Shown here: piece after piece, positions 1 to 10,272 of the stretch
Position numbering within the stretch: the first letter of the stretch is position 1
Layout: each line of letters begins with the position of its first letter
Source of the DNA: Jaapia argillacea MUCL 33604
Taxonomy: Eukaryota > Basidiomycota > Agaricomycetes > Jaapiales > Jaapiaceae
Direction: 5' to 3'
NCBI GenBank assembly: GCA_000697665.1
Contig: KL197769.1
Location: 51,799-78,270, forward strand
DNA: 26,472 bases
The notes under the pieces: model-generated
The model's input: only the letters and a program-made list of their open reading frames with translations
What the model was told of the DNA's origin: nothing
The model's database searches: none
Translations under genes and position numbers: made by a program

Positions 1-300
1 AATGTGGAGGACAGCCGAGACATGCGATTTGTGTAGAAAGTAAAACGGGAGCGAAGAGAATGAAAGATAAGATAACTGAATTGAAGATCGTGAGGGATGG
101 AGAGATAAGATAAACGAACCGAGTCCTCCGACGTGTAGGTGGTGCATCCGCGAGGGGCTACACATGGTTCGACGACAGTGTAGGCTTGTCTTCTTGTGAC
201 TTTTTCGATTCAGGTAGTTTGTGTTCTAAGGCTAGATTCAATTGTGAGTGTATTGAAAACAGATTTGATTCTGATTTAAAAGTAAGAGTCTATCGTATTT
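1..300. other. Non-coding stretch beyond the P450 break
   Basis: No gene is recognisable here. I searched both strands for the missing second half of the adjacent truncated P450 (I-helix AG[RK][17 protein letters not shown]) and found no trace. The stretch is purine-rich at the left and AT-rich near 240-300. If the P450 continues, it does so beyond the left edge of the window. Confidence 0.6.
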
Positions 301-1698
301 CTACGTGTAGACTGCCCTCTCCTTCCACACCGATGTAAACTTCACGAGGTGTTCTAGCAATGTCTCGCCTTCCTCCACCTCTTCTTCGTTCCCTTCCTTA
401 CCATCCATACCTCTATCTCGCCTCTTTTCCAATGCCTCCCTCAATATCGGTTCAATATACCCATTGACGACAGCCATCGGTTCCTTTGTCTTATCCTTAA
501 ACATCTCCAATAAAGGCCATACATCTCCCATCCTCGACCTCTCCGCAATAATATGCTGCGATTCGGCCAAAGCCCTCGAAAACCGTTCTGCTTGAGACAA
601 CCTCAAATTGGAGGGGTCGAGCGTGGGTGCAGAGTTGTGTGGGTAGGGAAATGGAGAAGCGAGGGAGCAGACGTCGTTATCGAAGAGGAACTCGGTGGCT
701 GAGTCAAGGGTGAAGCGGTAGGCAAGGTCTTGGAAGTCAATGGCGTATCCGGCGTTTAGACGTTCTTTCATTCGAGTTATGGCTGCTTCGGCGTGTCGGT
801 CGAATATGTCGAAATGGCTGATTCGATCACGGGAGAAGAAGGGTCGGGTCATTGAGCGATGAAATCTAGAATTTTGGTCAATATCTGAGAGTGGTTGGGA
901 TGAGATGCTCTGACTTCCACATAGCACCTAGATTGAGTAACTGAGATTTAGAAAGTGGATACATAGATGGTCGGTCTACAAACCGTCTGCATTGAATACT
1001 CCGGAACCGAGGACTGACTCGATGGAGTATTTGAATCTGTCACCTAGAGAATACTCAGTAAATTCTAGTAGAATGGTCCTGAGTGGAGACCCTCGTACCC
1101 TTAATAAAATTCTGGAAGTCGGTCGCCAACATAGCCTGAAAAGCAAGATTCAGTGAGACGAAGATGGTGACCAAGACTCCACTTGCCTTGATGTGTTCAG
1201 GTTCGGTTGTAAAGATACAATCCTCCCATAACACCCAAGCGTTGATGGTGTTCGAACCCAACTCCTCTGTCCACTGCATTTGTGCCTCGCCTTTCCACTC
1301 CAACGATATTTGAGTCAGCGTCTGTGGATGCCCCGAACGGCAGGGGTCTTAGTATACTCACCAGGATATCCATCGCGAGATCTAGCTACAAACTCGATCA
1401 TAATATCAAGGTTCCCAGGCAACTTCCCTTTAATGACAGGAGCCAACCTCGCACCCAACTTCGCAGCGGCTCTCGTATCCATACATTTCTTCCAGAGTCT
1501 GCGAAGGATAAACGAAAGGGGCGCACTCGCGAGACATAGTGGTGTTGACACCCATATCGGAACGCGGAGGGAGAAACCAGTCGCGACGAGGAGATCGTCT
1601 ATGACGAAGGTGACGACAACTGGAGCTAGGAAAGAAAAAGAAAAGATGTTTGCGACGAGGTAAGACATCCCAGGAGGGAGAGAGCTGAAAAAGTTCAT
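301..1698 (-). pseudogene. Truncated CYP63-like cytochrome P450 (N-terminal part only)
   Basis: Paralogue of the two complete P450s at 10.3-15.9 kb. Exons by frame and alignment: 1698-1362, 1290-1187, 1135-1099, 1043-984, 927-915, 865-301. The start at 1698 gives MNFFSSLPPG, aligned with [11 protein letters not shown] and [10 protein letters not shown] of the paralogues. It has the N-terminal hydrophobic anchor, the [14 protein letters not shown] segment and the [19 protein letters not shown] block. Homology stops after HLVKFTS near 331, exactly where the paralogues place an intron, and the frame then runs to a TAG at 301. The predicted product is 371 aa against about 598. The I-helix oxygen-binding motif, the ExxR motif and the heme-cysteine loop are all missing, so it cannot be a working monooxygenase. 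The remaining splice sites are intact apart from a GC donor at 1186 and a weak GTCAGA donor at 914, which suggests recent loss. A gene split by a large insertion with its 3' half outside the window is the alternative. Confidence 0.85.
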
Positions 1699-2329
1699 TT
1701 TCTCGTCGCGACCCCACTCAGGTTGCACAGGGTGGTCTGTCTTGAGTTGAAGGACAACAGTAGCTCATGACGGATATGAAACTGGACACTCGTGTTCGCG
1801 GGGCACCATTGAACGAGGCTTAAATGGCCAAGTTGCATTGGCCAAATCGAGTCCCGTGCCGTCCGAGCAAGGGTAGATTGACAGCGGTTAAACGCCGTCA
1901 ATTTAGATAAATCTCGATGAGTCTGCTAGTATTCGATGCAGGGCAGGACATCTGCACAACAAGGAGGCGGAGGATTGTAGTGAAAGGAGCCTTGAAATCG
2001 GGAAAGAGGAAGGAGTGCAAACAGGTGGACGAGCCCCACGTTTTGGGCGCTTCTCGTATCACAGTATCCTCCGCCGCGGTCCATTGAACCTTATCGAAGC
2101 TTCCGCCCCGGCGCTCTGCATGCTCAGCTAGCTAGGACTGGGACCTTTAGGAAAACTAGTCGGATGTCGGTTTGGAGAAAATCCCTACCGTATATTTTGC
2201 TCTTACTCCCGTTGGGGGCCGCGCCTCGCTCGCCGAACAACTGACTTCAACTTATGCTGACATCCATGCTTGACGTGACTCGCTGCGTTGAAGTCGTGTT
2301 CTTCCTATCTCCCGCTATCACTTACACCC
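1699..2329. other. Intergenic region between divergent P450 fragment and DUF6534 relic
   Basis: About 630 bases with no supported gene. It would hold the promoters of the minus-strand P450 and the plus-strand DUF6534 relic. I see no convincing TATA box for either. Confidence 0.5.
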
Positions 2330-2884
2330 ATGTTCCTTCAAACCCTTCAGCAACACCCAGTGACCTATCTTGCACGGACACCTCCGAGTATGGTTGCTCA
2401 AGCCTCTCAAGCCAGCGTCTTCGACCTTTCCGTAAAATGTTGCCGGAAAGGAGCACATTGGCACCAAGGTGATGGTCGTCTCTGTCTCTGTCGTGGCCCT
2501 GTACGTCCATTATTGTGACATATCTGTTCAGCGAGTACTTATTAACTTCAGTTTGTAATCATCAAAACCATCCTGGGCAAATTCTACGCTGTTACTTCGC
2601 TGATCACTCTGTGGGTCATATCAAAGCTAAATCACATCTAATGCTTCCACGCTTTTCTTTTCGACAGACATAGCCGCGCTCGGCTCCGTAAACCGGAGTA
2701 TGTGATGCACGGTATGAACTCTCACATCCCACCCAGCCTATATGTCACCACGTTGTTTTCTGTCCCCCCTTAACTTCGCTAATTTGGTTCACCCAGACCG
2801 ACATGGCTGCCAGTATCCCCCCGAGCAGTCTCGCGTCTCATTATGGCCCTGTAGTCGTGTACAAGGTCCTCAAACCGTGTCGGT
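2330..2884 (+). pseudogene. Relic of a DUF6534-type membrane protein gene with internal deletion
   Basis: Two separated pieces of the gene at 3710-5388 lie close together here. The first (2330 to about 2500) starts with ATG and reads HPVTYLARTPPSMVAQ, matching HPVAYMAPGLASMIVQ of the full copy. It then changes frame near 2440-2465, after which KVMVVSVSVVAL matches RVMVVFVTLTA. After only about 50 bases a segment at 2552-2610 reads VIIKTILGKFYAVTSLITL, matching the penultimate conserved helix (FFQAILGKLYAMSFLITL) of the full copy, with the same split Leu codon at the exon end. A short exon at 2668-2711 (HSRARLRKPEYVMH) matches the NARLGL segment. The exons for helices 2-6 are gone. The right limit is uncertain; a weak open continuation runs to about 2884. 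Confidence 0.75.
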
Positions 2885-3709
2885 TGCCCGCTAGTGTTGG
2901 CACCTGTTAATCTCCACGACTGCTTAGCGCTTGGGTCATCATTTTGCCCTACACACCCTTCTTCACTCAATTTCATTTCTCGTTGTAACGGCAAGCCCTG
3001 GATAGACGCGGTCAACCTAACAGATATGCCATGAGCACAGGTCACGCAATCTAGGACCTATTCAATGTTATCCTATCCCATGATTGTTATTGATCAATCC
3101 ATGCACAAACGTGGACTATCAAATTCGTGTGGGTTCGTCATATGTCCCCAAATATTTTTGTCTCATGCGGGGAAGGCCACGCTCACGGAACCTTCTTCAT
3201 CTCCGTGAATAGCCTCGCGGTACCCCGCGATCCAAGCCGTACGTGACGCTAATCATAGTTGGACATGGCAACCAGATATCCCAAATGTCCCAAAATCTGC
3301 CTTCTAGTTGTCCAAAACACGGTAATACTTCGGAAGAAACTCAACCTCAGCCGTTGACCTGGCCATCCGTTGCTTTAGATTCGAATGGCCAGTGTCTTTG
3401 CCATTAATCCCTTCAGGCCTCATCGTCCCATCGGCACTGAAGTTATCCTCAGCGACGTGGATGGCAGCTCAAAGCACGAAGCGACAGTTTACCTGCTCCA
3501 CAACTGGCTTTACTTTCCCACGCGATCTCGGCATTTTGCGGTCTCTGCCACGATCCTCCTTGAGAATACGGTTGTCAAGAAGCGAGTTCCCCACCGATGC
3601 TCGCTGTTCTGGCCGCCTATTCACTTTCTTTCCGTGCTTCTGGTGTGAATTGTGCTTGGTATTATAACTCGCGGTACCCCGGGCCCATGTTCACACGGCG
3701 GTGCTCACC
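2885..3709. other. Unassigned spacer before the DUF6534 gene
   Basis: No recognisable gene. Two overlapping open frames (starts near 3385 and 3392, about 90 codons each) cover 3385-3667 but show no family motif, and one is the shadow of the other. A minus-strand frame at 2779-3045 is likewise featureless. Confidence 0.45.
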
Positions 3710-5388
3710 ATGTCTTTCGTTTCCGAGCACCCCGTCGCCTATATGGCTCCCGGTCTGGCAAGCATGATTGTTCAATCATTTCAAACAGGCTGGCTTGTGG
3801 AGCTCTTCTGTGATTTCTTGTCTCGCTCGCATCGCGAGACCCTTACCATTAGAGTGATGGTCGTCTTCGTGACTCTGACCGCAATGTGAGCCTTTCTAAT
3901 CCTTCGATATTCGTGTCCTGACGTCTGTTGGGGAAGATTTCAAACAATCACAGCCTTCCTTTCAGCTTGGCGGATAGGCGTCGTTCATTTCGGTGATTGG
4001 GCAAGTGACGGTGTTGATTGTGCAAGGCTTCTTATTAACATTGAGAACTAGACGGAGATACTCCAGGAAAAGTGGCCAGATAAAATCCAGACTCTGATGG
4101 TGAGTAACCTACAACACGTTAACGGCTGCCGAAACTAACTGTCGTAGACAGCATCCTTGGCAGCTCCCTTTCAAGCATTCTTAATTCGAAGATGCTGGAT
4201 GGTGGGTATCATTTACCGATGCTGTTATTGTATTCGTTGAACGGGATGTCCTACAGGTCACGAACAGGAGCTGGTTTGTGCTCGTGAGTGTTCCCTCGAT
4301 TTATCGACGTAGAAAGCCCTTATCTCGCTCAGGTGCCGTTGACGGCGCTGCTGTTCGTTACTACATCTCTGAAGATATATCAAACAATTGCAATGTTTGG
4401 CCCTTACCGACCGTCTCAAGACGGGCTACCAACCACAGTACTACCGGTGACTTATAATCCTACCATCGTCTCGTTGCTATTCTCATGAGTCACCTAGAGC
4501 ACCAAATCTCGTGGGTCCCCACCTCGTCAACTAACAGAGTGTTCTTTGAACTTATGGGCTCGTCAGTCATCCTCGGTCTAATTTTATCCGCGGGTAAGAG
4601 CAACTGTCATTATCACCTCCCGACTCAACTGACGACCCAACAGTTCTTGACATATCGTTGACAACGATCAGTAAGGTTACTGCGACCCCTCCCCTTTACT
4701 CGTCTTGACCATGGTTCATTGCTTTAGTATTTACCGTTATTTGGCGTGCTCGCTCATGTATATACTCTCGACGGTTTCGGCGGGTACGTGAATCCCTAAC
4801 TTCAACCGACTGACGAGTTCTCACGTGTGCATCAGACAATTCGTCGGGTTGTGCTCGTCTCTTGGGAATCGGCTGCCGTTCCTTCGGCATGCGCGGTCAC
4901 TTCCGCCCTGTTATACATCATATGGGTCACTATCTCTCGTCACGTACAAGGTGGTGGGAACTCACGATATCCCCTGTGTGTAGGGTGAAAAATCAGCCTG
5001 GTATCTTTTCTTTCAAGCCATTCTGGGGAAGCTATATGCGATGTCATTCTTGATCACATTGTTAGTAATGCTCGTCTTTTTGCAGCAGCCTACTAATAGT
5101 TTTTGAGTAGGAATGCCCGACTTGGCCTATGCAATTACCCTTCCGAATCGAGCGAAGTTGGCGCGCCAGCTCCCCCAATGTCCATGGTACGGGGTAATCT
5201 TCAAGTGATTGTAAGTGACATGGTGTATCGTTCGCAAATGGGATGGTGTGGCTGACTTCCTCATTCAGGTTGCTGAATCGGGAGAGGGTGATATACTCCC
5301 AATAACTCGAACGCACCACACGATTCCTCCAGCATCAGAACCTCCACCTGAAAAGACTGGGTACCACCCCCCAACCATTGCCGAGTGA
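3710..5388 (+). CDS. DUF6534-type seven-helix membrane protein
   Basis: Fungal integral membrane protein of unknown function. Likely exons: 3710-3885, 3937-4012, 4052-4099, 4148-4201, 4257-4283, 4333 to about 4408, 4538-4593, 4644-4670, 4728-4783, 4836-4943, 4984-5060, 5111-5210, 5269-5388. Segments read in order: QSFQTGWLVELFCDFLSRS (helix 1), IFQTITAFLSAWR and HFGDW (helix 2 and loop), APFQAFLIRRCWM, VPLTALLFVTTSLKIYQTI, MGSSVILGLILSAVLDISL, a basic loop IYSRRFRRTIRR, SAACAV-like helix 6 near 4880-4920, and FFQAILGKLYAMSFLITLNA (helix 7). This order, and the RxxR loop followed by the KLY...TLNAR helix, is the DUF6534 pattern. The tail after NAR is Pro/Ser-rich and ends in IAE. The exon 6 donor is unresolved (GTCTCA near 4409 keeps frame). 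Two introns of only 39-40 nt must be accepted; without them there are stops, so mild decay cannot be excluded. Confidence 0.75.
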
Positions 5389-7395
5389 GCGGGGATTCAA
5401 CGACAATACCTCTTCACGTTTATGACCCCCATATCTCAATTGGGTTGGCCATCCCACATTCAGACTCCTAATGATGGGCTCTCGCTGAGGTTTGAAGCTC
5501 CCCGTCCTATGATGATGTGGCCAGTGGATTCCTCGTAGGAATGGTGGTCGGCTGGTAGCACTGCAAGACAAGATACTGTATGTAAGAGAAGGCAATCGTT
5601 GTAATAGCATTTGAACACCTCGTCTGGAAACGCGATGATCTTCCAGCTTTTCCACTCCTCCTACGCTCATAGTCGACTCCTCGTTCTCTGGCGTTCATCC
5701 GACTAGAGGCAGATCAGGACCTCCTCCACGACCCAACCATGTTCCATTGCCAGACTGATCACCTGCACACTCTGATGATCGAGGCATTAAGTGATCCAGT
5801 GGCCTTTTCAGCCGATTGAGGTTGTCATCCGAAGTGCTTCCACTCTCTGGACACTCATGTCTCAGCCTTGGCCTCATTCCCCGAAAGTCTCGTTGTCGGT
5901 TCCGTCGGAACCGGACGCTTGGCAAACACTGAAGATGAGACGAATGCAGTGTCCCACCCACTGCCTAGAATCCATTCCTTTCTACAAGCAGGTTGTCGAC
6001 GCTCCAGAGCATCAAGACCTCACAGCTCATTGATGGCTGGACCAATCAAACCTGAGCATAGTAGTCTTCGTATTCTTCTAACCAGGAAGTCGCTCGTGAA
6101 GGAACTGAAGTGGCATTCCGAACCCACCAGATCAAGACCTCACGCAGACATACGTCACGACGATCTTCCCATAGAAGGAGAGGGCCAGCTGGTGAAATGG
6201 GGTCTGGGGCACAGTCGAAGTGGGATATTTCGACTCTGATCCCTGGATATCGTCAGGTTCTCGTGAGATGGCCGGTCGCGTTGATGTGAAGCCCCAACCA
6301 TGCCGTTCAATTGTAAGAATCGGGTTGTGGAGCAGTAGTATTTCAAGACCAGAGCGTAAATTCCTGTAATAAACATCAGTCGGTGTAAGAAGACGTGATC
6401 CTGTCGTGAAGGAATAAGTGATATCAACTTCACTCTGACTTCGCTGTATGCCTCAGGCCGGAGGGTGCGCGAAAGCTTGAGCCACGAGGATCGAGGATTG
6501 ATTCGACAGGAGGATGTTCAACTAGAAAGGTGAAGAAGAGAGAGATACGGCATTACGAGTGCGGGGTATAGAAGCGAAGGAAGCACAACCGTGCGTGGCT
6601 TAAAATATCCTCCCAGGACTCGTGGAGGAGTAGGTGCGATAACATATACAGCCGTCTGGTCAGCCCGGGTACTACAACAAATCTCTGTCAAGGACGGTTT
6701 GGAGGCTAGGGAAAGATGTACGGCTTGTATGAGTAAAGAGGGGCTTATCGTGCGTGCTGACACGCGGAGAAAGCCAAGAAGTCAATCCGTGAGGCACGAG
6801 TAAGCGCTCAGAAGGTTCAACACAAGGCAGATTGTCCAGAAATATACCCAAGTGGCTCAAGGACGGGCAAAGGATTCGTCGAATGGGCAGGCTTCGGGGT
6901 ACCGGGTTGGTCAATGTTGCTTGCACGCGGCGGCTCCGGCAAATATCCATTGACCAATGCCGATGACACCGAGGCTTGGTCTCCACAGGCACCGAACTTG
7001 CCAAGTGCAGTACAAGATAGACATTCGAGTAAACAGGAAGCAAAAAGAGGGGGAAATTGCGCAGGTGAAAGTGGTTGTTGACTTTGGATTTCTCTGGCAA
7101 AAGATTCAGAAAGGCAGAGGAGGATGAGGACAGGAAAAGCGAAACATATGGTGGTTTGATATCAAGGACGCCAAGCCTGAATATGTCGGGGGTTCGTGCC
7201 TTGTTGGGAACGTTCCAAATAAAGAAGTGCCAAACCATCCCTCTTCTCGAATCTGCGACGCCAGCAAATAAATCTATTCCTTCCCACTCCTTCCGCTCAT
7301 TCATTCCCGCCTTCTCGTCCGACCCTCATTGCCGTTTGTACTTCCTCTACACTTCTCCGCTGGCACGACGACTCTGACGCAAGTTTTTGACCAAG
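5389..7395. other. Gene-poor 2 kb stretch
   Basis: Open frames occur on both strands (for example plus 5868-6239, minus 5335-5670, minus 6672-7304), but none has a family motif, consistent splice structure or paralogue in the window. The last 200 bases must contain the promoter of the methyltransferase-like gene, including the dyad at 7207-7216. Confidence 0.5.
7207..7216. promoter_or_regulatory. Perfect dyad GGAACGTTCC upstream of the methyltransferase-like gene
   Basis: A 10-bp perfect palindrome made of two inverted GAA units (GAAcgTTC), about 180 bases before the ATG at 7396. A second inverted pair, TTCtcGAA, lies at about 7244-7251. Inverted nGAAn units are the building blocks of heat-shock elements, but two incomplete dyads are weak evidence. 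Confidence 0.25.
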
Positions 7396-8848
7396 ATGGC
7401 TTCACTAGTCCTCTCGCGACACCCCCGTTACGCTCTCCTAATCTTCTTGGTCCTCATGGGCACACTTTACATGCTTGCTTCCGACAAGATACCAGAATAT
7501 GAAGGATACGGTGTGAACGAATCCAAAAAACCGCTAGGTTACGATCCGGATTTGGGTGTAAGGGTACAGAGAGCCGAGAGGGTTTATCAGAAGATGTTGA
7601 AGAATAGGGAGGCACTTGTCGACAAGTTTGGGCCAAATCCGAACGACGTTGTAAAGTGAGTCTTGCTTTATCTCTGGTGGATGTTGGTTGAGCGGTGGAT
7701 GTGTGGGGAATGGATGTTAACAATCTCCTTGTGCTCAGTTTCCCTCCGGATCGTGAACCATGGCCAGCGTACACTGTTTGTGCGTAACCATGTGTGTTTC
7801 CGGATACCATCACTAATCACTGAAATGCGTCAATTGGATGCTACAGGGGACTTCTTCCCCCCTTCATTTAACTGCCCTCATGAAGTCGAGCGGATAGGTG
7901 CAATGGGCGACGGTGGGAAGTGGATTTGTGGGTTATCACGATTGACAGATAAACCTGATTGTATCATTTACTCTATTGGTACGTTTTCCATCCTTATCCT
8001 ATAACCTTCGCCCTCTGACCATCATGTTCCCCTTCCCGTTCCCCACTACCCAGGCGTAAATTACGAATCATCCTTCGAAGCAGAAGTCCTCGAACGAACC
8101 AAGCACTGTCAAATATGGGGTTACGACTTCACAACAGAATCCTTCGGTCCTCAAATTCCTCGACTTCTCCGTTCGAGAGCGCACTTCAAACCTTGGGGGT
8201 TAGGAACTAAGGATGCGCATGGTAGTGGGGATGTCCAGAAGATGTACACATTGGAGAGCTTGATGAAGATGAATGGTGCGCTTCCGTCCCCTGGCTTGTC
8301 CTGCTTTCCGATTTTAGCAGTTTCTCTGGTCTCGATGATGATCGTTGCTTGATTGCTGACAATTGCGAGGCGTTTCAGGCCACACACATATTGACATCCT
8401 GAAGGTCGATATGGAGTCTGGGGAATTTGACACCTTAACCGCTATCGTCAAACCCTACCTGACTTCTGAGCTACCTCTACCTTTTGGTCAACTCCAGTTG
8501 GAAATTCACTTATGGGGGAAGAGTTTCGCGGAGTTCAAGCAGTGGTGGGAGATGTTGGAAGAGGCCGGGTTAAGACCTTTCTTTACTGAGGTGCGTTGGC
8601 CATCATAGTCGTTCTTCAGGGAACACTTGTTTATTCGGTTTCGTTTTCGTGTTCCTAGCCCAATATGGTGTATCAGAACTATAATAGGGACGGCTCACCG
8701 GAGTTGTCAGAGGTCGGTCACCTCTCTCTACCTTCCCCCACACCCTCTAACTTTCTCGTCCCCGATACAGTACACATACCTCAACATCAAGGGAAACAAC
8801 ATCTTTATCTCAGACGGATCCTCCTCCGATTACGTCCGACATAGTTAA
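7396..8848 (+). CDS. Membrane-anchored Methyltransf_22-type protein
   Basis: Seven exons: 7396-7655, 7739-7779, 7847-7978, 8054-8275, 8379-8590, 8659-8712, 8771-8848, giving 332 aa with all phases consistent. The start ATG has good context (accaagATGGC). Residues about 11-27 (RYALLIFLVLMGTLYML) form a signal anchor, so it is probably a type II protein of the secretory pathway. The conserved domain begins at WDFFPPSFNCPHEVERIG and continues with GDGGKWICGL, a YSIGVNYESSFE block resembling the SAM-binding region, HIDILKVDMESGEFDTL, GQLQLEIH, and WWEMLEEAGLRPFFTEPN. This block order is that of the Methyltransf_22 / METTL24-like family, widespread in basidiomycetes. The acidic residues in KVDMESGE and the VNYESS turn are where the family is expected to bind SAM. 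The substrate is unknown. No neighbour appears functionally linked. Confidence 0.9.
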
Positions 8849-9290
8849 TCAACACTCACAACACTTGTCTATCTCCCTATTCTTCCTTGTATCTCTGTTT
8901 CGGTGGTGGTTTGGCTGGATTGGATTGGACGGCGTGCGTTCCAGTCGTTGTTTATGGGTGTTGTAGTGGAGTTGGGAAGAATGTTTGGAGTGAAGAATCG
9001 ACGAACAGGATATCTAAGTCCTTATATATTTGTTTGTTCACTTGTGTCACTCATGTTACCCTTGTGTTATATATCATACCATCGGAAGGACATGCTACAT
9101 GAGGAAGCGATGCGGGAGTCCTCGGAAAGGGGAAAGATGGCTATAATTGGCCTTACGCACCTAAATGTAAAATGTCGAGACGCCCGGCCAAAAGACCGAG
9201 GTTTTGGACTGAAGGTGATAACAGGATATTTGAACGTGGGGGTGCTCCCCTAGATTGCAAAGGCAAAATGATCCTGATGAAGTCAATATA
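8849..9290. other. Intergenic region, convergent with tRNA-Gly
   Basis: 3' flank of the methyltransferase-like gene and 3' flank of the minus-strand tRNA. No gene is supported. The open frame at 8903-9253 has no recognisable content. Confidence 0.55.
9265..9268 (-). terminator. Pol III terminator of tRNA-Gly
   Basis: On the minus strand a TTTT run follows the tRNA 3' end by 22 bases (AAAA on the given strand), the simplest RNA polymerase III stop. Confidence 0.6.
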
Positions 9291-9361
9291 TGCATTAAGA
9301 GGGAATCGAACCCCCGGCGGGTCGATGGCAACGACCCAGGTTACCACTACCCCATTAATGC
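9291..9361 (-). tRNA. tRNA-Gly (anticodon GCC)
   Basis: The reverse complement folds as a cloverleaf without intron. The acceptor stem GCATTAA pairs with TTAATGC, followed by discriminator A. The D arm holds TAGTGGTA. The anticodon stem GGTCG/CGACC closes a 7-base loop TTGCCAT with anticodon GCC. The T arm GGGGG-TTCGATT-CCCTC carries a perfect internal B box (GGTTCGATTCC). Length is 71 with the discriminator, and the pattern closely follows yeast tRNA-Gly(GCC). Confidence 0.95.
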
Positions 9362-10208
9362 GGTGTAATTGTGGCTCTCTGTGGCAATCCATTCATGGAG
9401 GGCCAAATGTCGTCCAAGTCGGTACTGGAACTGCGCTACGCTTCTCCTTCGAAACCAATTCTCGGCGTTCAGCCAGAAATTTTACTCAAGACTGGACAAT
9501 TGAAAGCTTTCCTTGATCTCTGGATCCCTTTACAGGATAGCGGCCAGCCTCGACCGACCTTCATTCATTGGACTGTATCCCTGCGTACTGTATGGATATG
9601 TAACTGGCGACAGATGTTCCTGAAACTCAGAGGAATGTTGTTCGTGGCTACTTGGTGTTCTCTGCGGATGTGTTTTACACGCAAGAGGTCTTGGCCTCCC
9701 AACGGTTCATGGCTCCCTGATTTTTGAAAGAATCATCAACTGGATCCGAGGTAAGTCTGCTTGTGCTGTCCCTCTTTCCAAACGTTGGCGCCATCCACAC
9801 TTCCTTGATCACAGGCTTCCCTTGTACCCCGAGAATCAACCCTGTTATGCCCTCTCTCCCTTGTTCCCTTCCACTTTCTAAGTTTCTTGACATTTTGGCT
9901 CGCCATTGTGCCTACGGCACCAGGTTCACGTGCACGCTTCGCGTAAGCCTACTCGTATAAGCGCTTGTGAGTCTTGTCCGTATTCGGTCTTGGATTGCTT
10001 CATCGTGGAGTCGCTTCACCGAGGCGTACGGGCGAAGCTCACGAGTACCATCCAAAGCTTATGTGTTCACACACATAGCAGAGCTGCGTTTGTTCACCCT
10101 CCCCGGCCCAGTTTCGGATCGATGTCTTGGTGAAAATCACATTGATAATCGGGGGGGCTAGTACTCAAGCCGTTGTTACTATACCCCGTTAGCTATTTGT
10201 GGGTCATC
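9362..10208. other. Unassigned region between tRNA and the P450 pair
   Basis: An open frame on the plus strand (first in-frame ATG 9371, next 9410) runs about 118 codons to 9727, but shows no motif I recognise and is crowded by other open frames. It may be a decayed gene or chance. Nothing else is supported before the TATA box at 10209. Confidence 0.4.
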
Positions 10209-10216
10209 TATAAAAG
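10209..10216 (+). promoter_or_regulatory. TATA box of the first complete P450
   Basis: TATAAAAG, 57-64 bases upstream of the ATG at 10273, which is the usual distance allowing a short 5' leader. Confidence 0.65.
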
Positions 10217-10272
10217 CAGGACTCCTGGCTTCCTGTCTTACCATCTTTGAACCGGACTCAACGATCGTCGAG

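Noticed and set aside
6672-7304. Minus-strand frame of 210 codons upstream of the methyltransferase-like gene
   Set aside because: No recognised motif, no paralogue, and it covers the promoter region of an intact gene; treated as chance without transcript evidence.
9172-9516. Plus-strand frame of 114 codons
   Set aside because: It runs antisense through the tRNA-Gly gene and has no protein features.
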